Shown one piece after another: positions 55,181-64,000 of a stretch of 64,000 bases of DNA; the first letter of the stretch is position 1, and each line of letters begins with the position of its first letter. Below the pieces are notes generated by a model. The model was given only the letters and a program-made list of their open reading frames with translations. It had not been told where the DNA came from and searched no databases. This DNA is from Ovis canadensis (Eukaryota; Chordata; Mammalia; Artiodactyla; Bovidae), in the NCBI RefSeq assembly GCF_042477335.2, contig NC_091262.1, positions 75,068,001 through 75,132,000 on the forward strand, written 5' to 3'. The translations under genes and the position numbers were made by a program.

Positions 55181-56751
55181 CAGTATGAGCGAAAGTTGAT
55201 TTTTTTCAGCTTGTTTTCCCGTTTTTTGCAGTTGTGCTATGTCTGCATTGTCAGAACATATACCTATTATATAGTCTATCATCTCCTTTATAACCCTTGT
55301 TGAGACTCAGTTCTGCAAATAATTATCTATTTACTGCTCACTGTCAGTTCTTACAGTGACGTTTCTTTAGTCATTTGGGATATCTGAGGCTTGTTTTCTT
55401 GTGGATTCTTACTCCTTTCCCCCATTTCTATGTTGATAACACTTTGAAGTCTTTAGACTTGAAATTTAATTGAGTATAGACTCTTTGGTTCGTATTTTCA
55501 TTCCTTGAGTCTTAAATATGTTACTTCCCTTTTTTCCTGGCATAAAGTGTTGCTGTCATTGTGATGACAATATGATTTTACTTTCCTTACAGAATATCTT
55601 CTTTTTGGCCTGGAAGCACAAAGAATATTTTCTTCTATTGTTAATTTCAGTAATTTTACCAGACTAGGCTGTGTCTTAGAGCTGGTCATCCTGGGTTGAT
55701 TAGTATGTAGGTGTGATCTTTCATTTTGTAGTTTCATGGTTTTTTTTTTTTTTTTAAGTTCAGCAATCTTCTCTAATTAAATCATTTAAACTGTCTTGAC
55801 TGCTATAAGGAAATTAATAGGATATCACTCTGGTGGTTTGATAAAGTTGGATAAAATTTAGAAGGCATTCCTTTTAGTATTTGATAGTACTGTGTGTTTT
55901 AGTTATTATACTCAATCTATTTAACTGTAGTTGTCAAAATCACCTCTTTTTGATGTTTTGAATGTGGGCTGTTAACGGCTGCACTGAAATGCCATTCAGG
56001 AAACTTTTAATGATTACAGATACATTAAGAGAATTAATTGATATGATATTAATTGACATTCATTTATTTTGAAAACTTAGGATATAGACAATGAAGATAT
56101 ATATCAGTACTCTGTCAGGAAAAGTTAAATTTAAAAATTCCCAGTAAATTAATAAAGAGCATTTGCATAAATGGAGTTTGTGTAGGTAGAATTGATAGTG
56201 GGTAGATACTTGCTTAAATTTTCCAGTCTAATGTGGTGTGTATGTATTTAGAATATCTAGGCTCAAAACCAAACTACTTACATAAATTGTCAAGTCTTAA
56301 CAGACATCGTTTATCTGAATAGCCATTTCAGATGTTACAGACTACCTTACAGCTTTTATCGATCTCTTTTCTTTCTTTACTGTATCTATAATATAGTTTT
56401 AAGGAACTATAGAATCCTAAAAACTGTTTGTTTTAAATATTTTTCAATTAGTAGATTAAAATAGGTTTTTCTTAGAGTTTGAAATTACACACCACCCCCA
56501 TACACTGTTAGCATTAAATAGCATTTTTAGTCATTGATGATTTTATACCACTGGAACTTGAAATATTTTCTAGCAAGTAATTGCATGGATCATGTTACTT
56601 ATTGCTTCCTCTTCCAAGTTAAGAGATAAACAGAATTCAGCACTTATGAGTCCTTTATTTAAACTTCGGAGTAAGTAGGAATTTGAATAGCATCTTTGCC
56701 TAGAAAGCTTTCCTCAGTGAAAACATTTTTGAGTGTTGCTTTGTTTTATAG
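55181..56751. other. End of intron 1, AT-rich unique sequence
   Basis: About 1.6 kb of AT-rich sequence leads into exon 2. No confident transposon and no upstream alternative first exon were recognised. Confidence 0.4.
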
Positions 56752-56756
56752 TGAAA

Positions 56757-56916
56757 ATGCCTCGTGTAAAAGCGGCTCAGGCTGGAAGACAGGGCCCTGC
56801 AAAGAGACGTCTCGCAGAACATTTTGCAGCCGGGGAGATAATCACTGATATGGCCAAAAAGGAGTGGAAACTGGGGTCTCCCATTGGCCAAGGTGGCTTT
56901 GGTTGTATATATCTTG
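56757..56916 (+). CDS. VRK1: VRK1 coding exon 2 (residues 1-53)
   Basis: The exon begins at 56,752 after the acceptor TTGTTTTATAG, has five untranslated bases, and starts translation at 56,757 (A at -3, a usable initiation context). It encodes MPRVKAAQAGRQ, then a basic/acidic linker and the start of the kinase fold: W37, then the glycine-rich loop I43-G44-Q45-G46-G47-F48-G49 and C50-I51-Y52-L53. The donor GTAAGT follows directly at 56,917. The exon is 160 coding bases, leaving phase 1. The length and sequence match the known VRK1 N-terminus with a few substitutions. The frame stays open beyond the donor, but that extension has no VRK similarity and is intronic. Confidence 0.95.
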
Positions 56917-57689
56917 GTAAGTATTCCACTACTTCTGGTTGTCAGTCCAAAGATTTACAAGTTTGTTTTCAAAATATTTTCTTAATTGCAGACTTTTGCA
57001 GGATGCTCCTAATAGCCTACGTCAACATAATATTATTAGGCAAAAATACCCCTCTGATGTGGGAGTGGAGAAGACGGTTGATGCAATCACAGCAGAAATA
57101 GAGGATAAAACATCTCTAGGGTTGCCACCAGTGAGCATAAGCTTCACATTTCTTAGATATTCTGTATGCTGTTAATCTCCTTTGAGACCCAAAGACAGCC
57201 ATATCTTTCTTTCCCCACCTCCACCCAGTTAGGATACATTCCCTTTGTTTTAGTATAATTTGGAGATTTTTCATATCTTTAATAGGCATGGATATTTTTT
57301 CTTTCTATGCAAACTTAATAGTCATCATGGTGGAATTTAAGAGAATGACCTAGAAATTGCATATTAAGTCTGAAATGTGCTATTTAATTAGCATATTATT
57401 TAAATTTTAGGGGACCCATTGTGGAACCCTGAGATACTGTAAGTTTGTTTATTTGAAAAACATTTTACCTGATTGCTTCTAAAGCTGTGTCTCTCAGAAT
57501 ATTAGTATTGATACAGTGCATTTAATGATTGCTTTTGATATTTCTCTCTGACTTTTCTATTGTATATTCTTACTCCTCTAATCTTTATTTAATTATTAAA
57601 TTTCTGTATGAGGTTTATAAAATTTTCTTTTTAAAAACTTTCCTTTTCTTTCAAGCAACATCTTCCTCACAATGCTACTATTAATACTA

Positions 57690-57860
57690 GGTTAGCATCG
57701 TATGAAAACTTGTTAGAAGTGTACTCTCTTGAGTCCCACCCCAGACCCACGAATCAGCAGCTGTAGGGAGAAGGTATATCCCTGTGACTGGGAAGCCCTG
57801 CAGGTGGTGCAGGTAGATGCCTGGAAAGTTTGAGAACCACCGACATAGATGGAAGAGCAA
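57690..57860. repeat. MER5-like DNA transposon remnant
   Basis: CTTGAGTCCCACCCCAGACC, ACGAATCAGCAG and GAAAGTTTGAGAACCACCG resemble the MER5A (hAT-Charlie) internal-to-end sequence, with loose similarity. Confidence 0.45.
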
Positions 57861-58479
57861 CTGCTCTTAGTCAGGAGGGGTCTAACTCAACCAGGACCAA
57901 TGAGTTGTAGTTGGTTAGCTGTAGTCTCTAGAGGTATGTTCATGAAACATAGTTTGAAAACCAGCACTTTACTGTATTTTATAAATGCTGTGTCTCTAGA
58001 TCAGTGGCACCTGTCTTAGGGGAAACAAATTGTTTCTTTAGTTTTATTAAGAACCAAACCCATCCCAGGGACCTAGACTATCTGACTTAAACTGAAAGCC
58101 TTCATAAGTCATGAAAGGTTAGTAGCTACACTAGCCAGGTCTATATTTGTCACCTTGTAATTTAGAGATGGCAATTCTGTAAGCTTGCTCTACTACAGAA
58201 TGTGTATACTGAAGACTTCCTATACTAGGAATGGGAGCTTGTCTTAAAGCAAGTAACTTCTTCATTTTCTGTTAGTTAAGCTGCTTTTGTAACCTCTGGC
58301 AAATTTGCAGCTTGCTTTCCCTGTGTGCTGGCCGTTTTATCTGTATTGGTATTTCTCATCAGAAAGTGCCATCTAACAGTATTTTTAATATTCAGTGGTT
58401 TGACAGATTTCTGTAATAAAGCTTTCACTTTTTAAAAACTAGATTGATCTGGAAAAGGAGTTTTCTTCAGTATTGCAGC

Positions 58480-59600
58480 CTCCACTTTCTCTCTCTCTGC
58501 CCACTGACACCAGAACAGCCATTTTCAAGATGATCAGCAGTTTATGCTGACTGATGGTTTTCTGCTAAAAGATTGCCTTTTTGTCTAGCTACTTCCTGCA
58601 GCATTTGACATGGGTTACCTCTCCTCATGAACGTTGCTTCCATCGTCTTTCATAATACACGCCTTTACCTGTGGTTTTCGTCCTGCCTCTTGATGTGCTT
58701 GGTCATCTTTGTAGGTACCTCTGTACTCTCAGCTCGCTTTTCCTTCTGGGTAGTCTCTCTCAGAGTGATCTCATTGAGTCTCTTGGCTTCCATTGTCTCT
58801 CTTTTGTTGATTTCCATCTTTTATTAGTAGCCAAGGCCTTTCTTGGGCCCTTGAGTCCAAGCCCATAGTCAGTGACCTACAAGGGATCTCTGTTTGGGTG
58901 ACCCACAGGCATGTCTAAAATTTATATCATCCTCTTCCATCTTGTGATTCTGTCAGGATCAGAAGAAGATGATCTGATTGAATGACACCCCTCAAGCCAG
59001 ATACTGGAAAGCATTCTCAAGTGTTATTACACTAATATTCCTGGTATTTCATCTGGTGCTGTTGCTTCAGCTGTGAGACTTCTCAGATACATTCATTTCT
59101 CCCTCTCTTTTGCTGGTCCTGCAGCATTTGCTGGTCCTGCAGGTCATTGTCATGTCTTGTCTGGATTCTCGGTATAGCAGTGACTTTTCTCTGCTCAGCC
59201 CCGCCCTCTTACGTCCTGCTGTTCACATTGTGGCTTGAGTGACCTACTCTGTTTAGTTTATGCTTCTCCGATGGCTCCCCCAGGGACCTTAGGATGCAGT
59301 ACCAGACTTTGAGAATGGCGTCCCAGACCTTCCGCGCAGTCTGGTCCCTATGTAACTTTTTTCCTCATCCCTTTTATTTCCTCAGAATCTGTCTTTGACT
59401 CTCATGCTGCCCTTTGCCTCTTGATCTTTGTATGTGATGTTTCTTTTGCTTTATTTTTCCAAAGCTGAACTTAGGGCAGGTGGTATCTGATTATAATGCT
59501 CCTCTGTTAACCCTTTCATAGTATGTTTCACGCTGCACTGAGATTACTTTTGTTTTTCCCAGAATAAATATGTCCTCCTTGGCAGTGAAGCAACTCTTCT
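58480..59600 (+). repeat. L2-like or related old LINE sequence
   Basis: Pyrimidine-rich sequence with phrases such as TGATCTTTGTATGTGATG and CTCCGATGGCTCCCCCAGG resembles L2 3' regions. It is discontinuous and may be several pieces. Confidence 0.4.
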
Positions 59601-59959
59601 TCTTGTTTCCTGGTGTCTGGCGTTTTTTTTCCAGTATTTGTTGTTTGAATGAATTATCGAACTTCCCTTTGCTCCTTTCCTCATTTGAACTGTGCAGTAT
59701 TTGGGGGATACGATCCTCATTTCAACACTTGTGCATTAAATGCTTATTTAAAAAAATTTAACTTTGCTCTGTTATTAATCCAGTGTCTGGGTGATGTAGT
59801 CACCACAGCAGGACTGTTCCTTAAGGAGCTCAGACTTACTGTTTTGCCCATTTGGCTGTTTTTAGGACTTGGTGGTCCTTCTGTCGTCTGAAGTATTTTA
59901 GCTACAGCCTTTTCACAGCACTGCTGCTTTCCAGCTGATTGATGTTTTCTCGGTTTCCT

Positions 59960-61030
59960 TTGCCTGTCCCTCTCCATCTCTTCAGCTTCTTCTGTGAGAA
60001 TGCCTTAGGGCCCAGTCCTAGGATTTCTTCTTTCCTCTGTCTATACTCATTCCCTAGGGGCCCTTCCAGTTTCATGACTTTGAATGAATAGCATTTCTGT
60101 GTTGATGACTCTCAAATTTCTTTATCCAACTTGGACCACTCTTCTGAACTCAAGACTTGTACGTCAGCTGCCTGTTTAACACCTGAACTTGGATGTTTAA
60201 TAAGCATCTCAAACTTAAGACACCCCAAAACACCAGCTCCTCCTGCAGTTTTCTGTCATAGCAAGTAGCAACTTCCTCTTTCCGGTTGCTCAGGCCAAAA
60301 ACCTGGAGTCATCCTGACCCCTCCCCCCGACCCCGCCTTACCCTCTGTATCTAATTCATCAGCAAATCTTGTTGGCTCTTCTTTAAAAATATGTCCACAA
60401 TCCGACCACTTATCACCACCTTGTGTGCTGCCGCTCTGGTCACGCTGCCACCATTCCTCACCCAGAGTATTCTAATAGCCTAGCTTAACTCTCTGCTCTG
60501 CTCTTACTGTCCACCCTCCATTCTTCACAGAGCCACTCGCAGAATTCTTTAGAAAATCAGTCTGAGCTTACCGTTTCTCTTCTCCATTTTCCAGTGGCTC
60601 GCCATCGCATTCATGGCCACAGCGTTAGGTCACCTGTCTTTGTATTTGTTCTCTGCTGCTTTTCTGGTCTGTGCCCTGTTACTTTGCACCTCACTTGTTC
60701 CTCTCCGGGCACATGTAGGCCTTTGCGCTGGACTGCCTGGAATGTTCTCCCAGATTATTTCCATGGCTCCATCCTTCACTGTCTCCAGACCACTATCCAG
60801 TGACACCCTATCACTGAGGTTCCTCTTACTAATTTGCAGCTCTCTACCTTCCTTTCCTGCTTTTCTTTCTCTTGCGCTTACTGCCATCAAATATACTTTA
60901 TATTTTAATCGTTGTCTGTGTCCAACTACTGAAATGTTAGCATCATAAAAGTAGAGATTGTTTGCTCCTATTCATTGCTAAATCAATTTCTTAGAAACTG
61001 GCATGTAATAGCTATCTGGTAAAAAATATG
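59960..61030 (+). mobile_element. L2-like LINE sequence in intron 2
   Basis: AACTTGGATGTTTAATAAGC, GGTTGCTCAGGCCAAAAACC, ATTCATCAGCAAATCTTGTTGG and CCGACCACTTATCACCACC are familiar phrases of a long old LINE (I believe L2) in forward orientation. They are followed by CTGCCTGGAATGTTCTCCC and a 3'-end-like stretch near 60,960. It is diverged and non-coding. Confidence 0.6.
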
Positions 61031-61650
61031 TGTTTAATGAGTGTGGGAAACCTTATTTTCCTAATTCAGCATTTCAGGGCAACTATGCTTCTTATTTGCA
61101 CAAAATAATACTGACAGCCACATTAAAATTATTCTGGATGGCATTTCAAAGGTCTAGTGCCAATATCCTGAACCATTGGTCTATCTTTACCCCAAACGAG
61201 TGCTTTTTAGAACTTTAGCTCCCTCTCTTCTTAACCTTCCTACCTAATGCTACTTCTTAAAAGGATTCCCTAGTTTGTTAAATTTAGGAAATTGTATCAG
61301 TTATCATCCTCTTGGGAATCTAGAGCATATGTTAGCATGTCAAAGATCATGAGTACTTTTGAATTAAAGAAATCTTTAACTCAGTTTTCCATACTTAATT
61401 AATGATCACATTGAAAATAGCAGCAATTGTAAGATGACTTCCAATTTCAGGCATGTTAAATTGTGGGAAAAAAGCCTTAAAATTGATGAAATATGCAGTA
61501 ATGATATCCTGAGACACATATTTGGGAACTGAAATTTATTCTACCAAGAGGTTATAGATATACAGATCTACATATTAATAAGGGGTTAGTAATAGGCTAT
61601 AATAGTGCTACTTCTTGTTCTGATATTATATATGTCACTTTTTCAAACAG

Positions 61651-61706
61651 CTGATACGAATTCTTCAAAATCCGTGGGCAGCGATGCACCCTGTGTTGTA
61701 AAAGTG
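61651..61706 (+). CDS. VRK1: VRK1 coding exon 3 (residues 54-72)
   Basis: This 56-bp exon has an acceptor with a pyrimidine tract ending AAACAG at 61,650 and a donor GTAAGG at 61,707. Its first two bases complete the codon split by intron 2, giving A54. It then reads DTNSSKSVGSDAPCVVKV, the beta2-beta3 region of the kinase lobe. Lys71 in VVKV is the conserved ATP-anchoring lysine of VRK1. Coding exons 2 and 3 together give exactly 216 bases (72 codons), so the next exon starts in phase 0. It is too short to appear as a long open frame and was found by splice phase and family similarity. Confidence 0.95.
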
Positions 61707-64000
61707 GTAAGGAAATGTTTCTGGCTGATTTTTTTCTTTTCTGTTGATTTAGTTGTAGTATATATTTTGTAAAGCATTCTTTTTAATAACTAGAATTAAT
61801 TAAACCATAAGGTACTGCATTTTTAATAATGTTTCATAATTACTAAATGAGACAAAACGTAGTTTTATAGTTTTAAATAATTTGAATTCAAAAATTCTCT
61901 CCCCTCTTTTGAGTTAGAGTGACACTAGTACTTGTGGAAAAAATGAATGAAAGGCTGGAGGTTTGCAGGTGTGGAATAAAAATGTTTAGCTCATTCTTTT
62001 TATTTCAGCTGTATTTATAACAGATAAGATGCTTTTTTTTATATCCTACAAGATTATACTACTTTCATGACCTTTATTGTATTTTGTCATGCATTTGCTT
62101 CTGAACTTACACTTGGTTAGTTTGCTTTTTATTTCCCATTATCTTTCCCTTCCCCTTTCATTTTAGTAAATACAGTTATTTATTTGTGGTCACTTTGAAA
62201 CTTCTTTTTGCTACACTGACATTGAAATTAATTTGTAATGGGTAAAGGCAGACGATATCTTGTCTAACATAGACATACTCTGAATAGCCGGGTCAATTTA
62301 TATATTGGCAGTAACAAGCATTTTAACTACTATTTGCTAGTAAGTGAGGGTGTGTGCGTCTTGTTGCTTACCAACATTTGTAACTCCCCTCTCAAAATTC
62401 TTTATTATGTATGAAGAGCATGTTTTTGTTAAATAGAAGAAGTGAAAGGGTCTGTTATTTGGGCAGATTGCCACAGAGTTCCCCAACACTGCTTTTTTTC
62501 CTAAAGGCTACAGATTTCTGGAATTAGAATTACCTCAAGGTTTTTTGTTTTGATTTGTCTTATTTTACTCTCTTTTTTTAAACAAAAAATATTTGATGCC
62601 ATTTGAATTAATAACTCTTGGATCTGAGTTTTTTTTTTTATTGTTTTCACCAAGTTTTTATTCACGTGTTGTTTTTATAATGAAATAGATATGAAATAAA
62701 CAGTTTGAATCCTTTTTTGACAAATGCATATGCCTGTATAATCCTACCTCTGTTAAAATACAGAGCATTTCTATCGCTCCCAGAAGATTCTGGTGTCATT
62801 TTCTGATCACCGTGGAGGAAACCACTTGTCTGAGTTTCCTTCCTCCGTGTGGACTGTTTCTAGAATGTCCTGTAAATGGTATTTATGCAGTACATTCTGT
62901 TTTGTCTCTGACTGCTTATGCTCAGCATAGTGTTTTAAAGGCTTGGGTATATTGCTGGCATCTCAGTTGCTTGGTCAGTCTTTATGTCGTAGTATTATAT
63001 GGTAGCTATATTAGAGTTAGTTTTCTATTTCCTGTTGATAGACATTTGGATTGTTTCCAGTTTGGGGCTCTTATGAATAGACCTTCTGTAAATACTCTGG
63101 TCACTGTTTTTCTTGGATCGGTACCTAGAATTACTGGTGTATAGGGAAGGTGCATATTTAAGTTTATAAGAAAGTACTAACCAGATTGCCAAAGTGGTTA
63201 CTATTTTACACAGCCACCAGTAACATGTGAGAATTCCAGCTGCTCTGTGTCCCCTTTCACACTTGGGATTGTCAGGTGTGTTGTTGGTGTGTTGTGACCG
63301 TGATACCGGAAGTATAGTAGTGTCTCATAGTTTTAGCTTATATTTACTTGCTGACTGGTTTTGAGCACTTTTGCATTATGATTGTTGACAATTTATATAT
63401 TTTCCTTTGTGGAGCCGCTTCAGTCTTTTGTGGTCTGCTGGCACCGCCCTTCTCCCTCTTTTTTTTAATAACTCAGCTTTGCTTTTTATAATTCAGTGTA
63501 AGAGTTTTTCTGTATACAAGTCCTTTCTTAAATATATGTGTTGTAAATCTTTTCTCCTAGTTTGTAGTTTGTCTGTTTATTTTCTGAATACTTTTTCTGC
63601 ATCTTTTGAGATGAATCATAGCATTTTCTTTTATTTTGTTAATGTGGCATTTATATTGATTGATATTTGAATGGTAAACTGACTTTGTATTCTTAACAGA
63701 CACTCCAGTTAGTTCCAATGTATTATGCTTTTTGCATAATGCTGGAATTGATGTGCTAATATTTCATTAAGGATTTTTGCATCTTTGTTTATGAAGGATG
63801 TCGGTTGTTAATTTTTCCTAATATTCCTGCAATGAAAGCATTTCTCATCTCCTTGTTTGGTGTAGGTGTCAAGCTTCTTGGCGCACTGAGCTTGGTCTCC
63901 CCTTCTGGCCCCACAGCGTCTCAAGTATCCTGTCCTGGGGCTCATTTGCTTGTCTCCAGTCCTTTAGAAGTCACAGTCCTGTACTGTCTGTTTTGTCGGA
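61707..64000 (+). other. VRK1: VRK1 intron 3, 5' part
   Basis: The intron begins with donor GTAAGG and continues past the window. About 61,710-62,620 is AT-rich unique sequence with nothing recognisable. From about 62,630 it is mostly an antisense old L1. No further VRK1 exon was found before 64,000. Confidence 0.8.
62630..63870 (-). mobile_element. Old L1 (L1M) 3' region (reverse)
   Basis: Antisense L1 phrases in order: AGAAGATTCTGGTG-type GCTCCCAGAAGATTC, TTTCCTGTTGATAGACATTTGG, CCAAAGTGGTTACTATTTTAC, TTCTTAACAGACACTCCAG and TTCATTAAGGATTTTTGCATC. Diverged, with no target duplication located. Confidence 0.72.

Larger units (their letters stand above)
24480..56751 (+). other. VRK1: VRK1 intron 1
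   Basis: The stretch between the CpG-island exon and coding exon 2 is about 32.3 kb and ends in the acceptor TTGTTTTATAG. The left boundary depends on the exon 1 call. It contains no other exon that I can recognise. The contents are transposons (listed separately) and unique AT-rich sequence. Older L1M and L2 insertions outnumber young ones. Confidence 0.75.
56917..61650 (+). other. VRK1: VRK1 intron 2
   Basis: GTAAGT at the 5' end and a pyrimidine-rich tract plus CAG at the 3' end bound this 4,734-bp intron, which interrupts an alanine codon after its first base. It holds a MER5-like remnant and long L2-like stretches but no ruminant-specific SINE that I can see. That contrasts with the SINE-rich intron 1. 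Confidence 0.9.
24400..64000 (+). other. VRK1: VRK1 gene, 5' part (runs off the right edge)
   Basis: This is the 5' portion of the gene for vaccinia-related kinase 1, a host Ser/Thr kinase of the casein-kinase-1-like group. From knowledge of the family, it acts mainly in the nucleus, phosphorylating BAF (BANF1), histone H3, p53 and other chromatin targets during cell-cycle entry and nuclear-envelope breakdown and re-assembly. The sequence shows a CpG-island promoter, two coding exons with consensus splice sites and matching phase, and the family's N-terminus through the ATP-anchoring lysine. Intron 1 is about 32 kb, intron 2 is 4,734 bp, and intron 3 begins at 61,707 and leaves the window. 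The remaining kinase domain (catalytic loop, DFG region, C-terminal tail) is not here. The gene start is uncertain because exon 1 is non-coding. Confidence 0.93.

Noticed and set aside
56733..57101. 122-codon frame continuing past VRK1 exon 2
   Set aside because: The first 53 codons are VRK1. After the perfect donor GTAAGT at 56,917 the similarity stops, and exon 3 restores the family sequence in phase.

Overview
The window is nuclear DNA from a ruminant, almost certainly a bovid (cattle, sheep, goat or a relative; I cannot tell which). The evidence is the repeat content: BovB (RTE) LINE copies, about 20 Bov-tA/Bov-A2 SINEs, CHR-type tRNA-Glu SINEs and a ruminant L1, over older mammalian MIR, L2, L1M, MLT1 and Tigger remnants. 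There are no operons, CRISPR arrays or bacterial genes. Nearly all open frames of 60-150 codons are chance frames or lie in transposons.

The one protein-coding gene I can support is VRK1 (vaccinia-related kinase 1, a host nuclear Ser/Thr kinase), on the + strand. Its CpG-island promoter is at about 24.13-24.80 kb. It carries two ZNF143-like motifs, an inverted CCAAT-type site and an E2F-like site, and a non-coding first exon probably lies at about 24.40-24.48 kb. Coding exon 2 (start codon at 56,757, donor after 56,916) encodes residues 1-53 plus one base. Coding exon 3 (61,651-61,706) completes residues 54-72, including the glycine loop begun in exon 2 and the ATP-anchoring Lys71. Intron 1 is about 32 kb, intron 2 is 4.7 kb, and the gene continues past the right edge.

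Layout: 1-24.1 kb is intergenic DNA upstream of VRK1. It is dominated by an MLT1 LTR with a nested SINE, a 2.9-kb BovB, a 3.6-kb 5'-truncated L1, a second BovB fragment and many SINEs. The interval 24.1-24.8 kb is the promoter island. The interval 24.8-56.75 kb is intron 1, with L1M, L2 and SINE insertions and an ERV1-like LTR placed inside an old L1. The interval 56.7-61.7 kb holds the two coding exons, separated by intron 2, which is rich in L2-like sequence. The interval 61.7-64 kb is the start of intron 3 and is mostly an old antisense L1.

I found no new protein system. The most unusual structures are: (i) a 165-bp inverted repeat, about 87% identical by eye, with a 0.7-kb loop (8,176-9,219); (ii) a Bov-tA plus spacer plus CHR unit enclosed by one perfect 15-bp direct repeat (5,211-5,639), suggesting a SINE-mediated 3' transduction; (iii) a double ZNF143-type motif upstream of VRK1; (iv) two neighbouring insertions, each with its own perfect 13-bp target duplication (42,349-43,089). 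Repeat family names come from recognition by eye and repeat boundaries are approximate unless a target-site duplication is given.
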